Source: a virus. From it: 64,000 bases of DNA. Of this stretch, positions 8,161 through 17,058 are shown piece after piece. Position 1 is the first letter of the stretch. Each line of letters opens with the position of its first letter. Under the pieces are notes generated by a model, which was given only the letters and a program-made list of their open reading frames with translations, made no database searches and was not told where the DNA came from. A program made the position numbers and the translations under genes. The DNA lies in IMG/VR virus record IMGVR_UViG_3300008110_000181, positions 1 to 64,000 of that record; one strand, 5' to 3'.

Positions 8161-8811
8161 TTATAGATTTGAAAGAAATTCGTTGAATAAATTCAACTTA
8201 TGTTCTTCAAGTCTTTTTTGGTCAACAAGGGTGTTAATTCTTCTTTGAGTCTGCTCGGCAAGTCTTTCACGAAGAATGCCACCTTCCCAAACCCACTCTT
8301 TTCCTTCCATAATGCCTTGAACAAAAGCATCAGGTGCAGAAGGATCGGCAACGATATCTGCAGCAGTCGCTAACATAAAATCTTCACCAACAATTTTATG
8401 ACCTTCATTGGTCATTTTTAATGAACCAACACCACGAGAAGAAACACCAAGACAAACTCCTTCACCAATTAGAGATTTTGCAATCTTACCCATTGGTGTT
8501 TCGAGGAGTTGTGCCTTACCTCTAAAATTAGAACCTTCTTGAGTAAGTGAAACAATTTTATGAGAAACACGATCTAAATTTACTGTAGGACCATCGGGAT
8601 GTCCAAGTTCACCAAGAGCACGACCTTTTTGAATAAAGGTTTCATCGTATCTCTTTACTTCTCTTGAAAGAGTCTCCATTGGGTACATTCTGCCATTTCT
8701 ATTAGTAATGTTTCCTTGTAAGAAAACACCTTCGATATACATTTTTTTGGCAGAACCCTTACCTTCTACAATAAATTCTACTTTTTGAATTTCTTCTGTA
8801 ATGAGTTTCAT
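8161..8811 (-). CDS. 21: gp21 prohead protease
   Basis: Serine protease that processes prohead proteins after (L/I)xE. It is 216 residues. The catalytic histidine is in GELGHP (H71) and the serine in LGVSSRG (S124/S125), matching the T4 gp21 / S78 family. It lies between the small structural gene and gene 22. Confidence 0.93.
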   Translation of the reverse strand: MKLITEEIQKVEFIVEGKGSAKKMYIEGVFLQGNITNRNGRMYPMETLSREVKRYDETFIQKGRALGELGHPDGPTVNLDRVSHKIVSLTQEGSNFRGKAQLLETPMGKIAKSLIGEGVCLGVSSRGVGSLKMTNEGHKIVGEDFMLATAADIVADPSAPDAFVQGIMEGKEWVWEGGILRERLAEQTQRRINTLVDQKRLEEHKLNLFNEFLSNL

Positions 8812-8816
8812 TTTTA

Positions 8817-9083
8817 TTAATTGGTAAAACCTACTTTTGCTGCTTTAATTGCTGGAGTTGTATAGATTACATCAGTTGGTAATTTTGTTAAAAATTCAAC
8901 TGAGTTTGCAGGCATACTAAAGAATATAGTTGATCCAGCACCTACTACTGTCGAAATACCAACAGTTGCGATACCACCACTATTATTATGCAATCTTACG
9001 CAAGTAGCTTGACTGATACTTGACGCAGCACCTGCTGTAGTTGGAGTTGCAACTTCTGTTGCAACCATCTTAGTTATTGGCAT
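8817..9083 (-). CDS. small conserved structural protein, function unknown
   Basis: An 88-residue Ala/Thr/Gly-rich protein of predicted beta structure with few charged residues. It sits in the head assembly block between the gp67-like gene and the protease, where T4 has gene 68, but I see no similarity to gp68. Coupled to the upstream gene by TAATG. A decoration or core protein is possible, but nothing visible proves it. Confidence 0.7.
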   Translation of the reverse strand: MPITKMVATEVATPTTAGAASSISQATCVRLHNNSGGIATVGISTVVGAGSTIFFSMPANSVEFLTKLPTDVIYTTPAIKAAKVGFTN

Positions 9084-9250
9084 TACTCTTCCTCTGGTTC
9101 TGTCTCAGTTTGATCAAACATTGATGAAGCAACCACTGGTCTCAGAGAATCAATTTTCTCAGATGCTTTAGCAAACAATGCATTTTTAATTTCATCACTA
9201 ATCTTGGATGCTGCAGCGTCAGTGCTAATCAAATTTACAATTTCTTCCAT
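9083..9250 (-). CDS. 67: gp67-like prohead core protein
   Basis: A 55-residue protein starting MEEIVNLIST and ending in the acidic tail TETEPEEE. T4 gp67 starts MEGLIEAI, is about 80 residues, ends in an acidic tail and occupies the same place between gene 20 and the protease region. Homology is inferred from position and composition. The stop overlaps the next start as TAATG. Confidence 0.7.
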   Translation of the reverse strand: MEEIVNLISTDAAASKISDEIKNALFAKASEKIDSLRPVVASSMFDQTETEPEEE

Positions 9251-9276
9251 AAAAACTTTAATACTATGTATAAATC

Positions 9277-9284
9277 TATTTATA
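9277..9284 (-). promoter_or_regulatory. late promoter TATAAATA for genes 67-21
   Basis: A perfect late box on the minus strand overlapping the gene 20 stop codon, 26 bases upstream of the gp67-like start. Confidence 0.75.
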
Positions 9285-10956
9285 TTTCTGCCTTTTTAGT
9301 ATCTTTTTGAACCTGAGCATCAGTTACAGCACCTTGATCATCAGTATTTGGTTCCATAGGAACATCGCCTAAAGGACCAGTTGACCCTTCAGGTGGAAGT
9401 GGTTCACCAGTAATTGGGTCTACTGAATTTGGATCTGGAATTATACCCTCTGCAATTTCTTTTTCAATTTGTTCGTTCATTTCTACAATTTCTGCATCAG
9501 TTTGACGTAAGACTTTTCTTCTGACCCAATCTGTAGAATAATACTTACCAATGTATGGTTCGATAGTTGCTAAAGTTCCGAGTCTTTCATTTAAAAGTTC
9601 AGACTCTTTTAGCTCAGAGAACTGATTATCATATAAAAAGTCATATTGGATATGATCACTAATTTGTTCCCAATCTTCTGGACTGACAATGTTCTTGAGA
9701 ATCAATTGCGTTCTCAACATATCATTGAACATTTGAGCAAATCTTTTTCTTAAACGACCAACAAACTTAGCAAACTTAAGTTCGTCTCTTAAAATTTCTG
9801 AAGAACGACCTAAGTTAAAACCACCATCACTTGCAATTCTTGATTCAGGAACTCCCAATGCTCTATAAAGTTTCTTTTGGAAATATTCAATATCTGCAAG
9901 TTCACCAAGATTCTGCCCACCAGGAAGGGTTGTAATTTCTGTGCCACGACCACCTTCACGACGAGGAAGCCAAAAATCTTCCATCATACTCATAAATTTG
10001 CGATCATCACGAACTTCACCAGTATTTGCATCATAAACAAGTTTATTACGATAACGCATCATAACATCACGAAGATATTGTTCTGCCTTTACTTTAGGAA
10101 GATTACCAACATCGATGTAAAAAATTCTTCTTTCCGGTGCTCTTGATAATCTATAGATAACAAGACTATCTTCAATCATGCGAAGCTGATTAAGAGACTT
10201 GATTGCTTTATGGAGATATGATAAAACAGTACCTTTATTTCTATCTACTAACCCAGATGTACAATATGCAATGGAATCTTTGGCAATTTTAATAGAATTT
10301 TTTTGTCTATCCATACCAGAGGTTAAACTTCCGGCATATGCATTTGATGGAGTATACAGGAAATATTCTTCAATTTCTGGAGAAATATTTTGATACCCAT
10401 CATCAATATTAACGTTTCTTAACGACAATCTATCCTTTCCTTTCTTTTTTTCTTGCCTAATATATTTCATCTTCATTGGATCAATATACCTTAGATCCTG
10501 AATTCCTGCTTGAGGATTTTTTACGTCGATGATTTTTAAATAATATAACCTTCCATCTATATACCAATTTCTAAAAATTTCATGACACTTTCTATCGAAG
10601 TCCATGATTTCTTTGATATATCTAAATTCATTTCTAATAGATTTTTTTAATTTATCACTAGCATTTACATTTGTTAATTCAATTTCTACAGGAGAATCAT
10701 AAAGGTCACTAACCAATGCTTCATTTACAACATCTTCGATGGCATTATCACACTCTGGGTGCAATGCCATTTCTCTATATCTTTTAATTAAATCTTGCTC
10801 AGTTCTGTAAACACCTTCAATATCTACATAGGAACCATAAAATCCACTTGCAATATAATTATCAACCCCGTCATCGTTGTTAGGCGGGACGGGGGAAATT
10901 ATAGAAGTGGATTTGGTATTTTTATCTTCAATAGAAAAACCAAAAAGTTTTGCCAT
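9280..10956 (-). CDS. 20: gp20 portal protein
   Basis: Dodecameric portal at the head vertex through which DNA is packaged and ejected. It is 558 residues; T4 gp20 is 524. The family segments AIEDVVNEALV, NWYIDGRLYYLKIID, RAPERRIFYIDVGNLPK, TLPGGQNLGELADIEYFQKKLYRALGVPESR are all present. It is the standard cyanophage marker gene. Confidence 0.97.
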   Translation of the reverse strand: MAKLFGFSIEDKNTKSTSIISPVPPNNDDGVDNYIASGFYGSYVDIEGVYRTEQDLIKRYREMALHPECDNAIEDVVNEALVSDLYDSPVEIELTNVNASDKLKKSIRNEFRYIKEIMDFDRKCHEIFRNWYIDGRLYYLKIIDVKNPQAGIQDLRYIDPMKMKYIRQEKKKGKDRLSLRNVNIDDGYQNISPEIEEYFLYTPSNAYAGSLTSGMDRQKNSIKIAKDSIAYCTSGLVDRNKGTVLSYLHKAIKSLNQLRMIEDSLVIYRLSRAPERRIFYIDVGNLPKVKAEQYLRDVMMRYRNKLVYDANTGEVRDDRKFMSMMEDFWLPRREGGRGTEITTLPGGQNLGELADIEYFQKKLYRALGVPESRIASDGGFNLGRSSEILRDELKFAKFVGRLRKRFAQMFNDMLRTQLILKNIVSPEDWEQISDHIQYDFLYDNQFSELKESELLNERLGTLATIEPYIGKYYSTDWVRRKVLRQTDAEIVEMNEQIEKEIAEGIIPDPNSVDPITGEPLPPEGSTGPLGDVPMEPNTDDQGAVTDAQVQKDTKKAEI

Positions 10957-10985
10957 ATTATAAAGTTTAAACTGCTATTATGTAC

Positions 10986-10992
10986 TATTTAG
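10986..10992 (-). promoter_or_regulatory. CTAAATA late-type box upstream of gene 20
   Basis: CTAAATA on the minus strand overlaps the gene 19 stop codon, 29 bases upstream of the gene 20 start. This variant resembles the T4 late box and recurs before speD and the fibre gene. Confidence 0.5.
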
Positions 10993-11582
10993 CTGATGTC
11001 TTCTCCACCAGCTTTAGCAGAATTTCCTCTGTATGCTTCCCACCAATGTACTTGTAGTTCTACAGTAAATTCTTCAATGGTATCACCAGTTTCATAACTT
11101 ACATCAATTGCAGAAATATTGGTTGGGAAAATATCCCAGAACTTATAAGATCTGAGAATTGACCCATCACGGTCTAGTTGATGAACTGTTGCATCTTTAT
11201 GGTATTCTGCAGGATTTGTCAATCCTGTTGCATTATCCATTTTATTAATTACATTCATCCACTTTTCAAAAGCAGAACGAATTGAGAAGTCTACATCATT
11301 AATTACTGTAATTGTCCAGGTATCAAATGTTCTATCTCCTGCAACTTTTAAAATACGACCTCTAAAAGGAACTTCAATTGGAGTAATATTTGATGCTGGC
11401 AAGGCAGCTGCTTTCACAAGAAATCTTGCCTTGTTCAAAATTTCATTATCAACATTTACATCAGTTGGAAATGCTAATTCAACTTCAAAAAGATTAGGTC
11501 TTGCACCACCACCAGCTAACTTCCCTTTGAAGTCAGTGATTTTTCTGAGTGGGATAGTATTTTGTTGTTGACGATTTGCCAT
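10989..11582 (-). CDS. 19: gp19 tail tube protein
   Basis: Forms the inner tail tube. It is 197 residues; T4 gp19 is 163. LFEVELAFP, VKAAALPASNITPIEVPFRGRILKVAGDRTFDTWTITVINDVDF and HQLDRDGSILRSYKFWDIFPTNISAIDVSYETGDTIEEFTVELQVHWWE are typical. It lies directly after the sheath gene, as in T4. Confidence 0.95.
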   Translation of the reverse strand: MANRQQQNTIPLRKITDFKGKLAGGGARPNLFEVELAFPTDVNVDNEILNKARFLVKAAALPASNITPIEVPFRGRILKVAGDRTFDTWTITVINDVDFSIRSAFEKWMNVINKMDNATGLTNPAEYHKDATVHQLDRDGSILRSYKFWDIFPTNISAIDVSYETGDTIEEFTVELQVHWWEAYRGNSAKAGGEDIS

Positions 11583-11605
11583 TGTTCTTTAAACCTCTTA
11601 ATGAA

Positions 11606-13774
11606 TTAAACGTTACCAATTACTTCTTCAAATGCAACACCAGTTCTGGTGGCAACGAAGGTTAGACCAATAAAGTTGATTGATCTTGCTGGTTTAATAT
11701 AGATGTCAGCAACAAATTCATTATTATCAATTACAGAAGCAGTATTATTAGTTTCATCACAAATAACGACATAATCAGAAATACCTCGTTTTGATTGAAT
11801 ATCACGGAGGAATGGTTCAATAATATTTACGAAGTTTGTTCTTGTGATCTCATCATTAAATTCAAAGAGTTGATCTTTTGCTGCAGCAGAAATTGCATCT
11901 TCAAGATAGATGAACAGTCTGCGAACATTTACACGATCAAATGCAGATGCTTTAGCAAGTCCTGTTTTATCCCCAAATAATACGATACCAGAACCAGGTG
12001 AGAAGATTACAGGATTGACTCTATTGCTGTAGAGACGATCTCTTTGTGTCTTCGATGGATTATATGCAAGTTTAACTGCATTGAGAATTGTACCTCTGGT
12101 TGTTCCTGCTGGTGAGAACCATGGGAAATTATTAATGTCATTACGGGCACAAATGCCAGCAATATCTCCATTTAATGGTACATATCTAAATGTATTATTA
12201 AATCTGTCGTACATGTACTTATAACCACTATCAAAAATTGCATATGATGAAGATGTTAGTGGTGCATAGAAACCAACAACATTAGATGTGATTGTTTCAC
12301 TATTTTCAACGGTTACTGATCCAACTGCAGTATCGGTAATGAATGCTTTTCTATATGGTGAGATAAATGCAATAGAATCTTTTCTGATCTCAGCAACAGA
12401 GATTAATTTATTTGCAAGTGCTTGTGCAGATTCTTTTTCAAGGTTAGCGGAACCCATGATAAGAAAATCAACTTCATATTGCTCTTGATTTTCTAAGATA
12501 CCATATCCATTTACAATATTGCTTAGACCAGCTGTGAGTGATCCAGTATTTGTAACACCATTTAGACCACCGTAATCTCTACCACCTGCTAATTTTGAAT
12601 TAAATGCACCAATAGATGAGAATAATTTTCCTTCCGTGGTTTGATCCCAGGCACCATTAGTAGCAAGAGTAAATCCACTGCTATAACCGGTTGTCACAAC
12701 TCCAGTTGGTTGTGATCCACCATAAACATATAGAGAATTCTCAGAAAGATATTTTCTCCAATATGAAGTGGATCCAGCAGAAAATTCTGCATCTTTTGCT
12801 TTAGAAAGACCTAAATGCTTCTCTAAAATTGTACCAGCATTTCCAGTGATACTTCCATCTCCATCAATTACTACAACATGTAACTCATCAAATCTAGAAG
12901 CTCTAGCATCGGCATAAGTGGTTGTTGTTGGTTTATCGGCAATGGTTGACCACTTTATTGAAACCTCTGTAGTTGCAGTACCAACTACGGCAGTGCTTAC
13001 CACAAGATTTTGTTGCTCAAACCAATCTTGAATTGTTGATGGTGTTAGTGATGTAAAAGATGTTGTGGTTCCAACCGTATGAATGCCAATATCACCAGAT
13101 CCGAATGCCCAAACACCTGCTTGCTGATAATCAACGGCAACTTCAGTTCCTGCTGCAGAAACATGACTTAATACTTTTACTTCAATGCTAGCAGCACCTA
13201 TATTAGTAATTATACCTTTTAAGTGACCATTTAATGCAGTAGTTGTTCCAGAACCAATATTAACTTTGCCTAAAACAGATTGTGTAACACCCATACCAAT
13301 CGAAAGACCAGATGTGGTTACACCTAAGATTTGATCTGCCTCAGAGTCAATAATTCCGATTCTTAGACCGTTTGCCCATGAACCTGGTGTTCTTGCAGTA
13401 ACAACTACACCATTAATTGTGGTTTCATCATAACCAAGTTGCTGATAGTGCTCACTACTTTTAATCTTTGTAGTTCCACCTACACCAGCATTTGCAAATC
13501 CATTGTCATCTGCTCTAATGACTTGTAATGCTCCACCATAAGCTAAGTATGATGATGCACACAGCCAGGTCTCATACTGCTTATCTGTTGAGTATGGTTT
13601 TCCAAAAAGTTCTATTAAATCCTTTTCACTCTGAACTAATGTTGGTAACTCGACTGGTCCTCTTTCAAAAGGACCAACAATTGCCCCTACTTTATCTGAG
13701 GTTGGGTCAATTCTACCAACTGTTAGATCAACTTCTCTTACTAAAGTTCCAGGAGATGCTAAATTTAGTGGCAT
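11606..13774 (-). CDS. 18: gp18 contractile tail sheath
   Basis: Sheath subunit of 722 residues (T4 659). The N-terminus LASPGTLVREVDLTVGRID and the C-terminal domain with NPVIFSPGSGIVLFGDKTGL, NVRRLFIYLEDAI and the final FVADIYIKPARSINFIGLTFVATRTGV are diagnostic. The middle region is a variable surface domain. Confidence 0.96.
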   Translation of the reverse strand: MPLNLASPGTLVREVDLTVGRIDPTSDKVGAIVGPFERGPVELPTLVQSEKDLIELFGKPYSTDKQYETWLCASSYLAYGGALQVIRADDNGFANAGVGGTTKIKSSEHYQQLGYDETTINGVVVTARTPGSWANGLRIGIIDSEADQILGVTTSGLSIGMGVTQSVLGKVNIGSGTTTALNGHLKGIITNIGAASIEVKVLSHVSAAGTEVAVDYQQAGVWAFGSGDIGIHTVGTTTSFTSLTPSTIQDWFEQQNLVVSTAVVGTATTEVSIKWSTIADKPTTTTYADARASRFDELHVVVIDGDGSITGNAGTILEKHLGLSKAKDAEFSAGSTSYWRKYLSENSLYVYGGSQPTGVVTTGYSSGFTLATNGAWDQTTEGKLFSSIGAFNSKLAGGRDYGGLNGVTNTGSLTAGLSNIVNGYGILENQEQYEVDFLIMGSANLEKESAQALANKLISVAEIRKDSIAFISPYRKAFITDTAVGSVTVENSETITSNVVGFYAPLTSSSYAIFDSGYKYMYDRFNNTFRYVPLNGDIAGICARNDINNFPWFSPAGTTRGTILNAVKLAYNPSKTQRDRLYSNRVNPVIFSPGSGIVLFGDKTGLAKASAFDRVNVRRLFIYLEDAISAAAKDQLFEFNDEITRTNFVNIIEPFLRDIQSKRGISDYVVICDETNNTASVIDNNEFVADIYIKPARSINFIGLTFVATRTGVAFEEVIGNV

Positions 13775-13809
13775 CTTAATTCCCCTCGCGATCCAAATTT
13801 ATCTACAAA

Positions 13810-13817
13810 TATTTATG
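13810..13817 (-). promoter_or_regulatory. CATAAATA late box for genes 18-19
   Basis: CATAAATA on the minus strand, 35 bases upstream of the sheath gene start; one base differs from the T4 consensus. Confidence 0.7.
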
Positions 13818-13859
13818 AAAAGGTATACTTTCAGGTGGGAAACGATGCGTGAACACTAA

Positions 13860-14090
13860 TTACCAATCAGGATAATCCCACAAAACCATATTATCTTTTA
13901 TTTTTCTTTTTTTCTGCACTCTACCAATTGTGCATTGCTTACATTCATATGAATATGAGGATGCTATTGTATTTTTATTTTTTCGAGTTAAATAAAAATC
14001 ATTCATTAAACTTTTTATCTTCCCACACTTTTTACACTTTCTATCAAAAAATAATAAATGTTCAAATTCTATCTGATCATCTAAATCCAT
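13860..14090 (-). CDS. small zinc-ribbon protein next to terminase
   Basis: A 76-residue basic protein with two Cys pairs, CKKC and CKQC, about 33 residues apart: a zinc-ribbon pattern similar to that accompanying HNH or recognition domains. No nuclease motif is seen. I chose the ATG at 14090 because it forms a TAATG overlap with the terminase stop; an ATG at 14105 would add five residues. Confidence 0.75.
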   Translation of the reverse strand: MDLDDQIEFEHLLFFDRKCKKCGKIKSLMNDFYLTRKNKNTIASSYSYECKQCTIGRVQKKRKIKDNMVLWDYPDW

Positions 14091-15733
14091 TAAACATAAT
14101 CCCACATGTAGGATCGATCACCATATTCATCTGTATACCATCTGTCACCATCAGCATCTACAAAACTGTCCTCATCCAATCCATCAAGAATAAATCCAAA
14201 CGGTGCCATATCTTGCTCAATTTGATTTTTTTGTTCTTCATAGATTCTTTTACGAACATCATTATCTGTCATCTCTTTAAAATAGTCCTGAGCAACTAAC
14301 CAAGAGAAAATAACAAGACACATTGCTAAGTCATCATTACAGCCTTCTTCTGCTTCAAAGGAATTGTGCTTTTGTGCAAATGTCGTTAATTCAGAAATAA
14401 TATCATAATCAACAGTCAGTAACTTATCATCTTCTAACAACGTCTTTAAATTAGAACATCCCAACTTCTTAACTGCGGCAGTCATCCTCACACCCAATTG
14501 AGACTTCTTACCACTAAATCCAGAACCTACAATCTGACCAGCACGACCACGCATGGCACACATCAAAACATTGTCATATTCTAGATCAAAATGTAAAATA
14601 CTTGCGACTTGATCTCCAATATCATTGACTTCAATTAATAACCAAGCATCATTATACCCCTTAGCAACTTCATGAATGATATTGGGGAAGAGCATTGGTT
14701 TTATTTCGTTGTTTTTATATTTTGCAACAACTTTATATGGAAACTCTGTAATGTCAAAAACAATAAATGCCGAATAGTCATTACCAAGACCTCGGGCAAC
14801 GTCTACAGTAATCAAATAATTATTTTCTTCTTTGGGTTCTTGATATATGTCTAAACCAGCATTTCTTTTGATTGGATCTTCGTAGACAAGATTTCTTAAC
14901 TTTGATGCATTAATTAAAGTATTGACAGATCCTAAAAATTCACATTCAAACTCAACCTTAAACTGTTGCTCAGAAGTGTTTGCAATAGTCTGTTGCTTCC
15001 ATCCTTCGTCTCTACCAGGCACTTCCGACCAATGAACGTCTGTGGGTACATATTCGTTCTTGCCCCGTTCAGAGTCATGCCACATGCGGTAGAAGTGATT
15101 CATACCACGGGGAGTAGAAACTATGATGACCTTCGTGCTTTGTCCAGAAGAAATAGTAGGATAAACAGAGGCAAAGAAGTCATCAGCAATGTGATTCGGG
15201 ATGAAAGCGAATTCGTCAAGAAAGATGACATTATAGGATCCGCCTCGGACAGCAGATGACGAAGTAGAGTTAGATGAAATTTTGGAGCCATTTTCTAGTT
15301 CTAATGATCCTTTATTCCAAGATATAATACCTTGTTGCATCCACTTTGGTAGATTTTCATAAGCAAGTTGTAATCTTCCAAGTAAGTCTCTTGCAGTAGA
15401 TGCTTTGTTTGCTAATATAGCTATATTAACATTATCGTTAAAAACAGCATAATGCAACAGATATGAAACAACAGTTGTAGATTTACCTGTCTGACGAGGC
15501 ATTTTACAAATGTTGAATCTATTGTCATGGAAATTTTGAATTAACCTTTCTTGGAAAGGATACATCTTGAATGGAACAAGTCCGTGATCCAGAGACACAA
15601 TCTTAATATAATTCCTAGCAAAATATACAGGATCTTCTTTACACTTTAAGAACTCAATAATTTGGTCCTGCGTAAATTCAATTGCTGTATTTGCTTTTTT
15701 TAGATTAGGATTACCAAGATAAACTTCACTCAT
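14090..15733 (-). CDS. 17: gp17 large terminase subunit
   Basis: ATPase and nuclease that packages and cuts concatemeric DNA. It is 547 residues. Walker A RQTGKST lies at 80-86 and Walker B VIFLDE at about 169-174. The nuclease domain starts near ITVDVARGLGNDYSAF and contains the later LLIEVNDIG and CNDDLAMCLVIFSWL acidic motifs. All expected catalytic residues are present. Confidence 0.97.
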   Translation of the reverse strand: MSEVYLGNPNLKKANTAIEFTQDQIIEFLKCKEDPVYFARNYIKIVSLDHGLVPFKMYPFQERLIQNFHDNRFNICKMPRQTGKSTTVVSYLLHYAVFNDNVNIAILANKASTARDLLGRLQLAYENLPKWMQQGIISWNKGSLELENGSKISSNSTSSSAVRGGSYNVIFLDEFAFIPNHIADDFFASVYPTISSGQSTKVIIVSTPRGMNHFYRMWHDSERGKNEYVPTDVHWSEVPGRDEGWKQQTIANTSEQQFKVEFECEFLGSVNTLINASKLRNLVYEDPIKRNAGLDIYQEPKEENNYLITVDVARGLGNDYSAFIVFDITEFPYKVVAKYKNNEIKPMLFPNIIHEVAKGYNDAWLLIEVNDIGDQVASILHFDLEYDNVLMCAMRGRAGQIVGSGFSGKKSQLGVRMTAAVKKLGCSNLKTLLEDDKLLTVDYDIISELTTFAQKHNSFEAEEGCNDDLAMCLVIFSWLVAQDYFKEMTDNDVRKRIYEEQKNQIEQDMAPFGFILDGLDEDSFVDADGDRWYTDEYGDRSYMWDYV

Positions 15734-15739
15734 AAAAAA

Positions 15740-16378
15740 TTACCTCTGTTCAATCCAGTTCAGAACTGCAAGTGCTTTCTTATTGGTACTAGGACTTGCA
15801 CAAGCAAGAGTATAAGTATCACTGATTGTTCCAATACCACTTCTACCCAACTGAAGTGCTGCTTTATCATCAAGATCAACTAATGTACCATTACCATTAA
15901 TTACAAAACCACTCAAAAGAGTATTTCCACCAGTCGTTGCAGTTTCAGTAATATTGTATTGCATAAAGGAGTTTGGATCTGGATGATCTACCCAAGTTCC
16001 GCCTGTATTTGTTGCATTTTCAATAAGTTCCCAATAGACATTTGCATTATCATCCGTTGCTGCTTGTAATGATCTCAAAAGCATCACCGCACCTAGATTA
16101 CTAGATTTTAGACGAAGACTTATAATTGGATAGAATGTATTTGCAAGAGGCATCGTTGTCCCTGTGATGGGATTTGATATACTCTCAAGAGCTCCAAGTT
16201 TTTCTGGTTCTCCTTCTTGAATGAGAGAATTAGAACCCTGATACAGATAATGAGTTCCTGCAACACCAGTTACATTTTCTATCTCAAGTCTAATTGGTAA
16301 GAATGGAGTAGAACACCACACTCCTGGATTTGTATTTGAGTTCTCAAAAGTATGGGATACAACAGTCTCATTCTTCAT
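15740..16378 (-). CDS. virion structural protein, C-terminal fragment (split gene)
   Basis: This frame ends in LNWIEQR, as does the single large cyanophage protein encoded beside gene 17 that I recognise. Upstream of the first ATG the frame stays open as WYGAGIVEFAWL, the expected preceding sequence, until it meets the N-terminal fragment in another frame near 16410. The protein is beta-rich and probably a virion component. It is likely untranslated unless it is restarted at the internal ATG. Confidence 0.75.
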   Translation of the reverse strand: MKNETVVSHTFENSNTNPGVWCSTPFLPIRLEIENVTGVAGTHYLYQGSNSLIQEGEPEKLGALESISNPITGTTMPLANTFYPIISLRLKSSNLGAVMLLRSLQAATDDNANVYWELIENATNTGGTWVDHPDPNSFMQYNITETATTGGNTLLSGFVINGNGTLVDLDDKAALQLGRSGIGTISDTYTLACASPSTNKKALAVLNWIEQR

Positions 16379-16392
16379 CAACCAAGCAAATT

Positions 16393-16740
16393 CTACAATG
16401 CCAGCACCATACCAGGAATGTATCTCATCACATTCTTGGTTTGGCGAATGATTTTGCTTCCTGTAGTGGAACCAACTTGCATGATTACATTACTGGCATT
16501 TACATTAAATGTTGCGGTTGCAATTCCAACTATTCTTTCATCCCATACATCAGTCTCTTTACCATACTGAAAGGTGTTAAAGAATACTGTTTGATACGGA
16601 GCAACTTTGAGACGATTGTTATTGGTGAATTGAGGTCTCCAGTCAGTCTGGTTTCCCCAGTGATCTGCGATATTATAAACCTCAAATAGACTTCTCTCCT
16701 GATCTAGAAAGTCTTGTGTTTTCTTATTCCACTGTGCCAT
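16393..16740 (-). CDS. virion structural protein, N-terminal fragment (split gene)
   Basis: The N-terminus MAQWNKKTQDFLDQERSLFEVYN starts the same large cyanophage structural protein whose C-terminus lies downstream. After KNVMRYIPG the frame is lost and ends at MVLAL. The DNA at the junction, CCTGGTATGG, can be read as RYIPG in one frame and WYG in another, so TGGT is a candidate microhomology at a deletion of roughly 100 codons. Confidence 0.78.
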   Translation of the reverse strand: MAQWNKKTQDFLDQERSLFEVYNIADHWGNQTDWRPQFTNNNRLKVAPYQTVFFNTFQYGKETDVWDERIVGIATATFNVNASNVIMQVGSTTGSKIIRQTKNVMRYIPGMVLAL

Positions 16741-16742
16741 AA

Positions 16743-17057
16743 TTAATCAGTCCAAGTTAGTCTTTCTGGTTGATATCTTTGTGAATTTTTGATTCTTAAA
16801 GAACTTTGAGATTGTGATGGATAGATGTTATGAACAATCGCACCAGGATATTCTCCTTGAAGTTGTTCTGCAAGAGCGTTCTTATCCATCATAGAACCTT
16901 CAACTTCCATACGATATAGTTTTCCTTCCCAAACTACATCAGCAAGGAAAGATTCTGTTGCTTGCTCTGGTTGAGATCCACCACTCATATAGAGATTTCC
17001 ATTGAAATCTCCGGCGATATTGATGCTTTCTGATAAGAATTGTTGAAAAGATTTCAT
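16743..17057 (-). CDS. putative internal head protein with capsid-targeting-like N-terminus
   Basis: A 104-residue protein starting MKSFQQFLSES. T4 internal proteins begin MKTYQEFIAEA, the capsid targeting sequence cleaved by gp21 after IxE. Here FLSE fits the same rule and equals the FLSE in gp23. The rest has no recognised domain. I infer packaging into the prohead core and possible ejection with DNA. Directly follows the Cys-module protein. Confidence 0.72.
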   Translation of the reverse strand: MKSFQQFLSESINIAGDFNGNLYMSGGSQPEQATESFLADVVWEGKLYRMEVEGSMMDKNALAEQLQGEYPGAIVHNIYPSQSQSSLRIKNSQRYQPERLTWTD

Positions 17058-17058
17058 T

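Noticed and set aside
9941-9947. TGTGCCA inside the portal gene
   Set aside because: No partner arm and no -10 at 29-30 bases; expected by chance.
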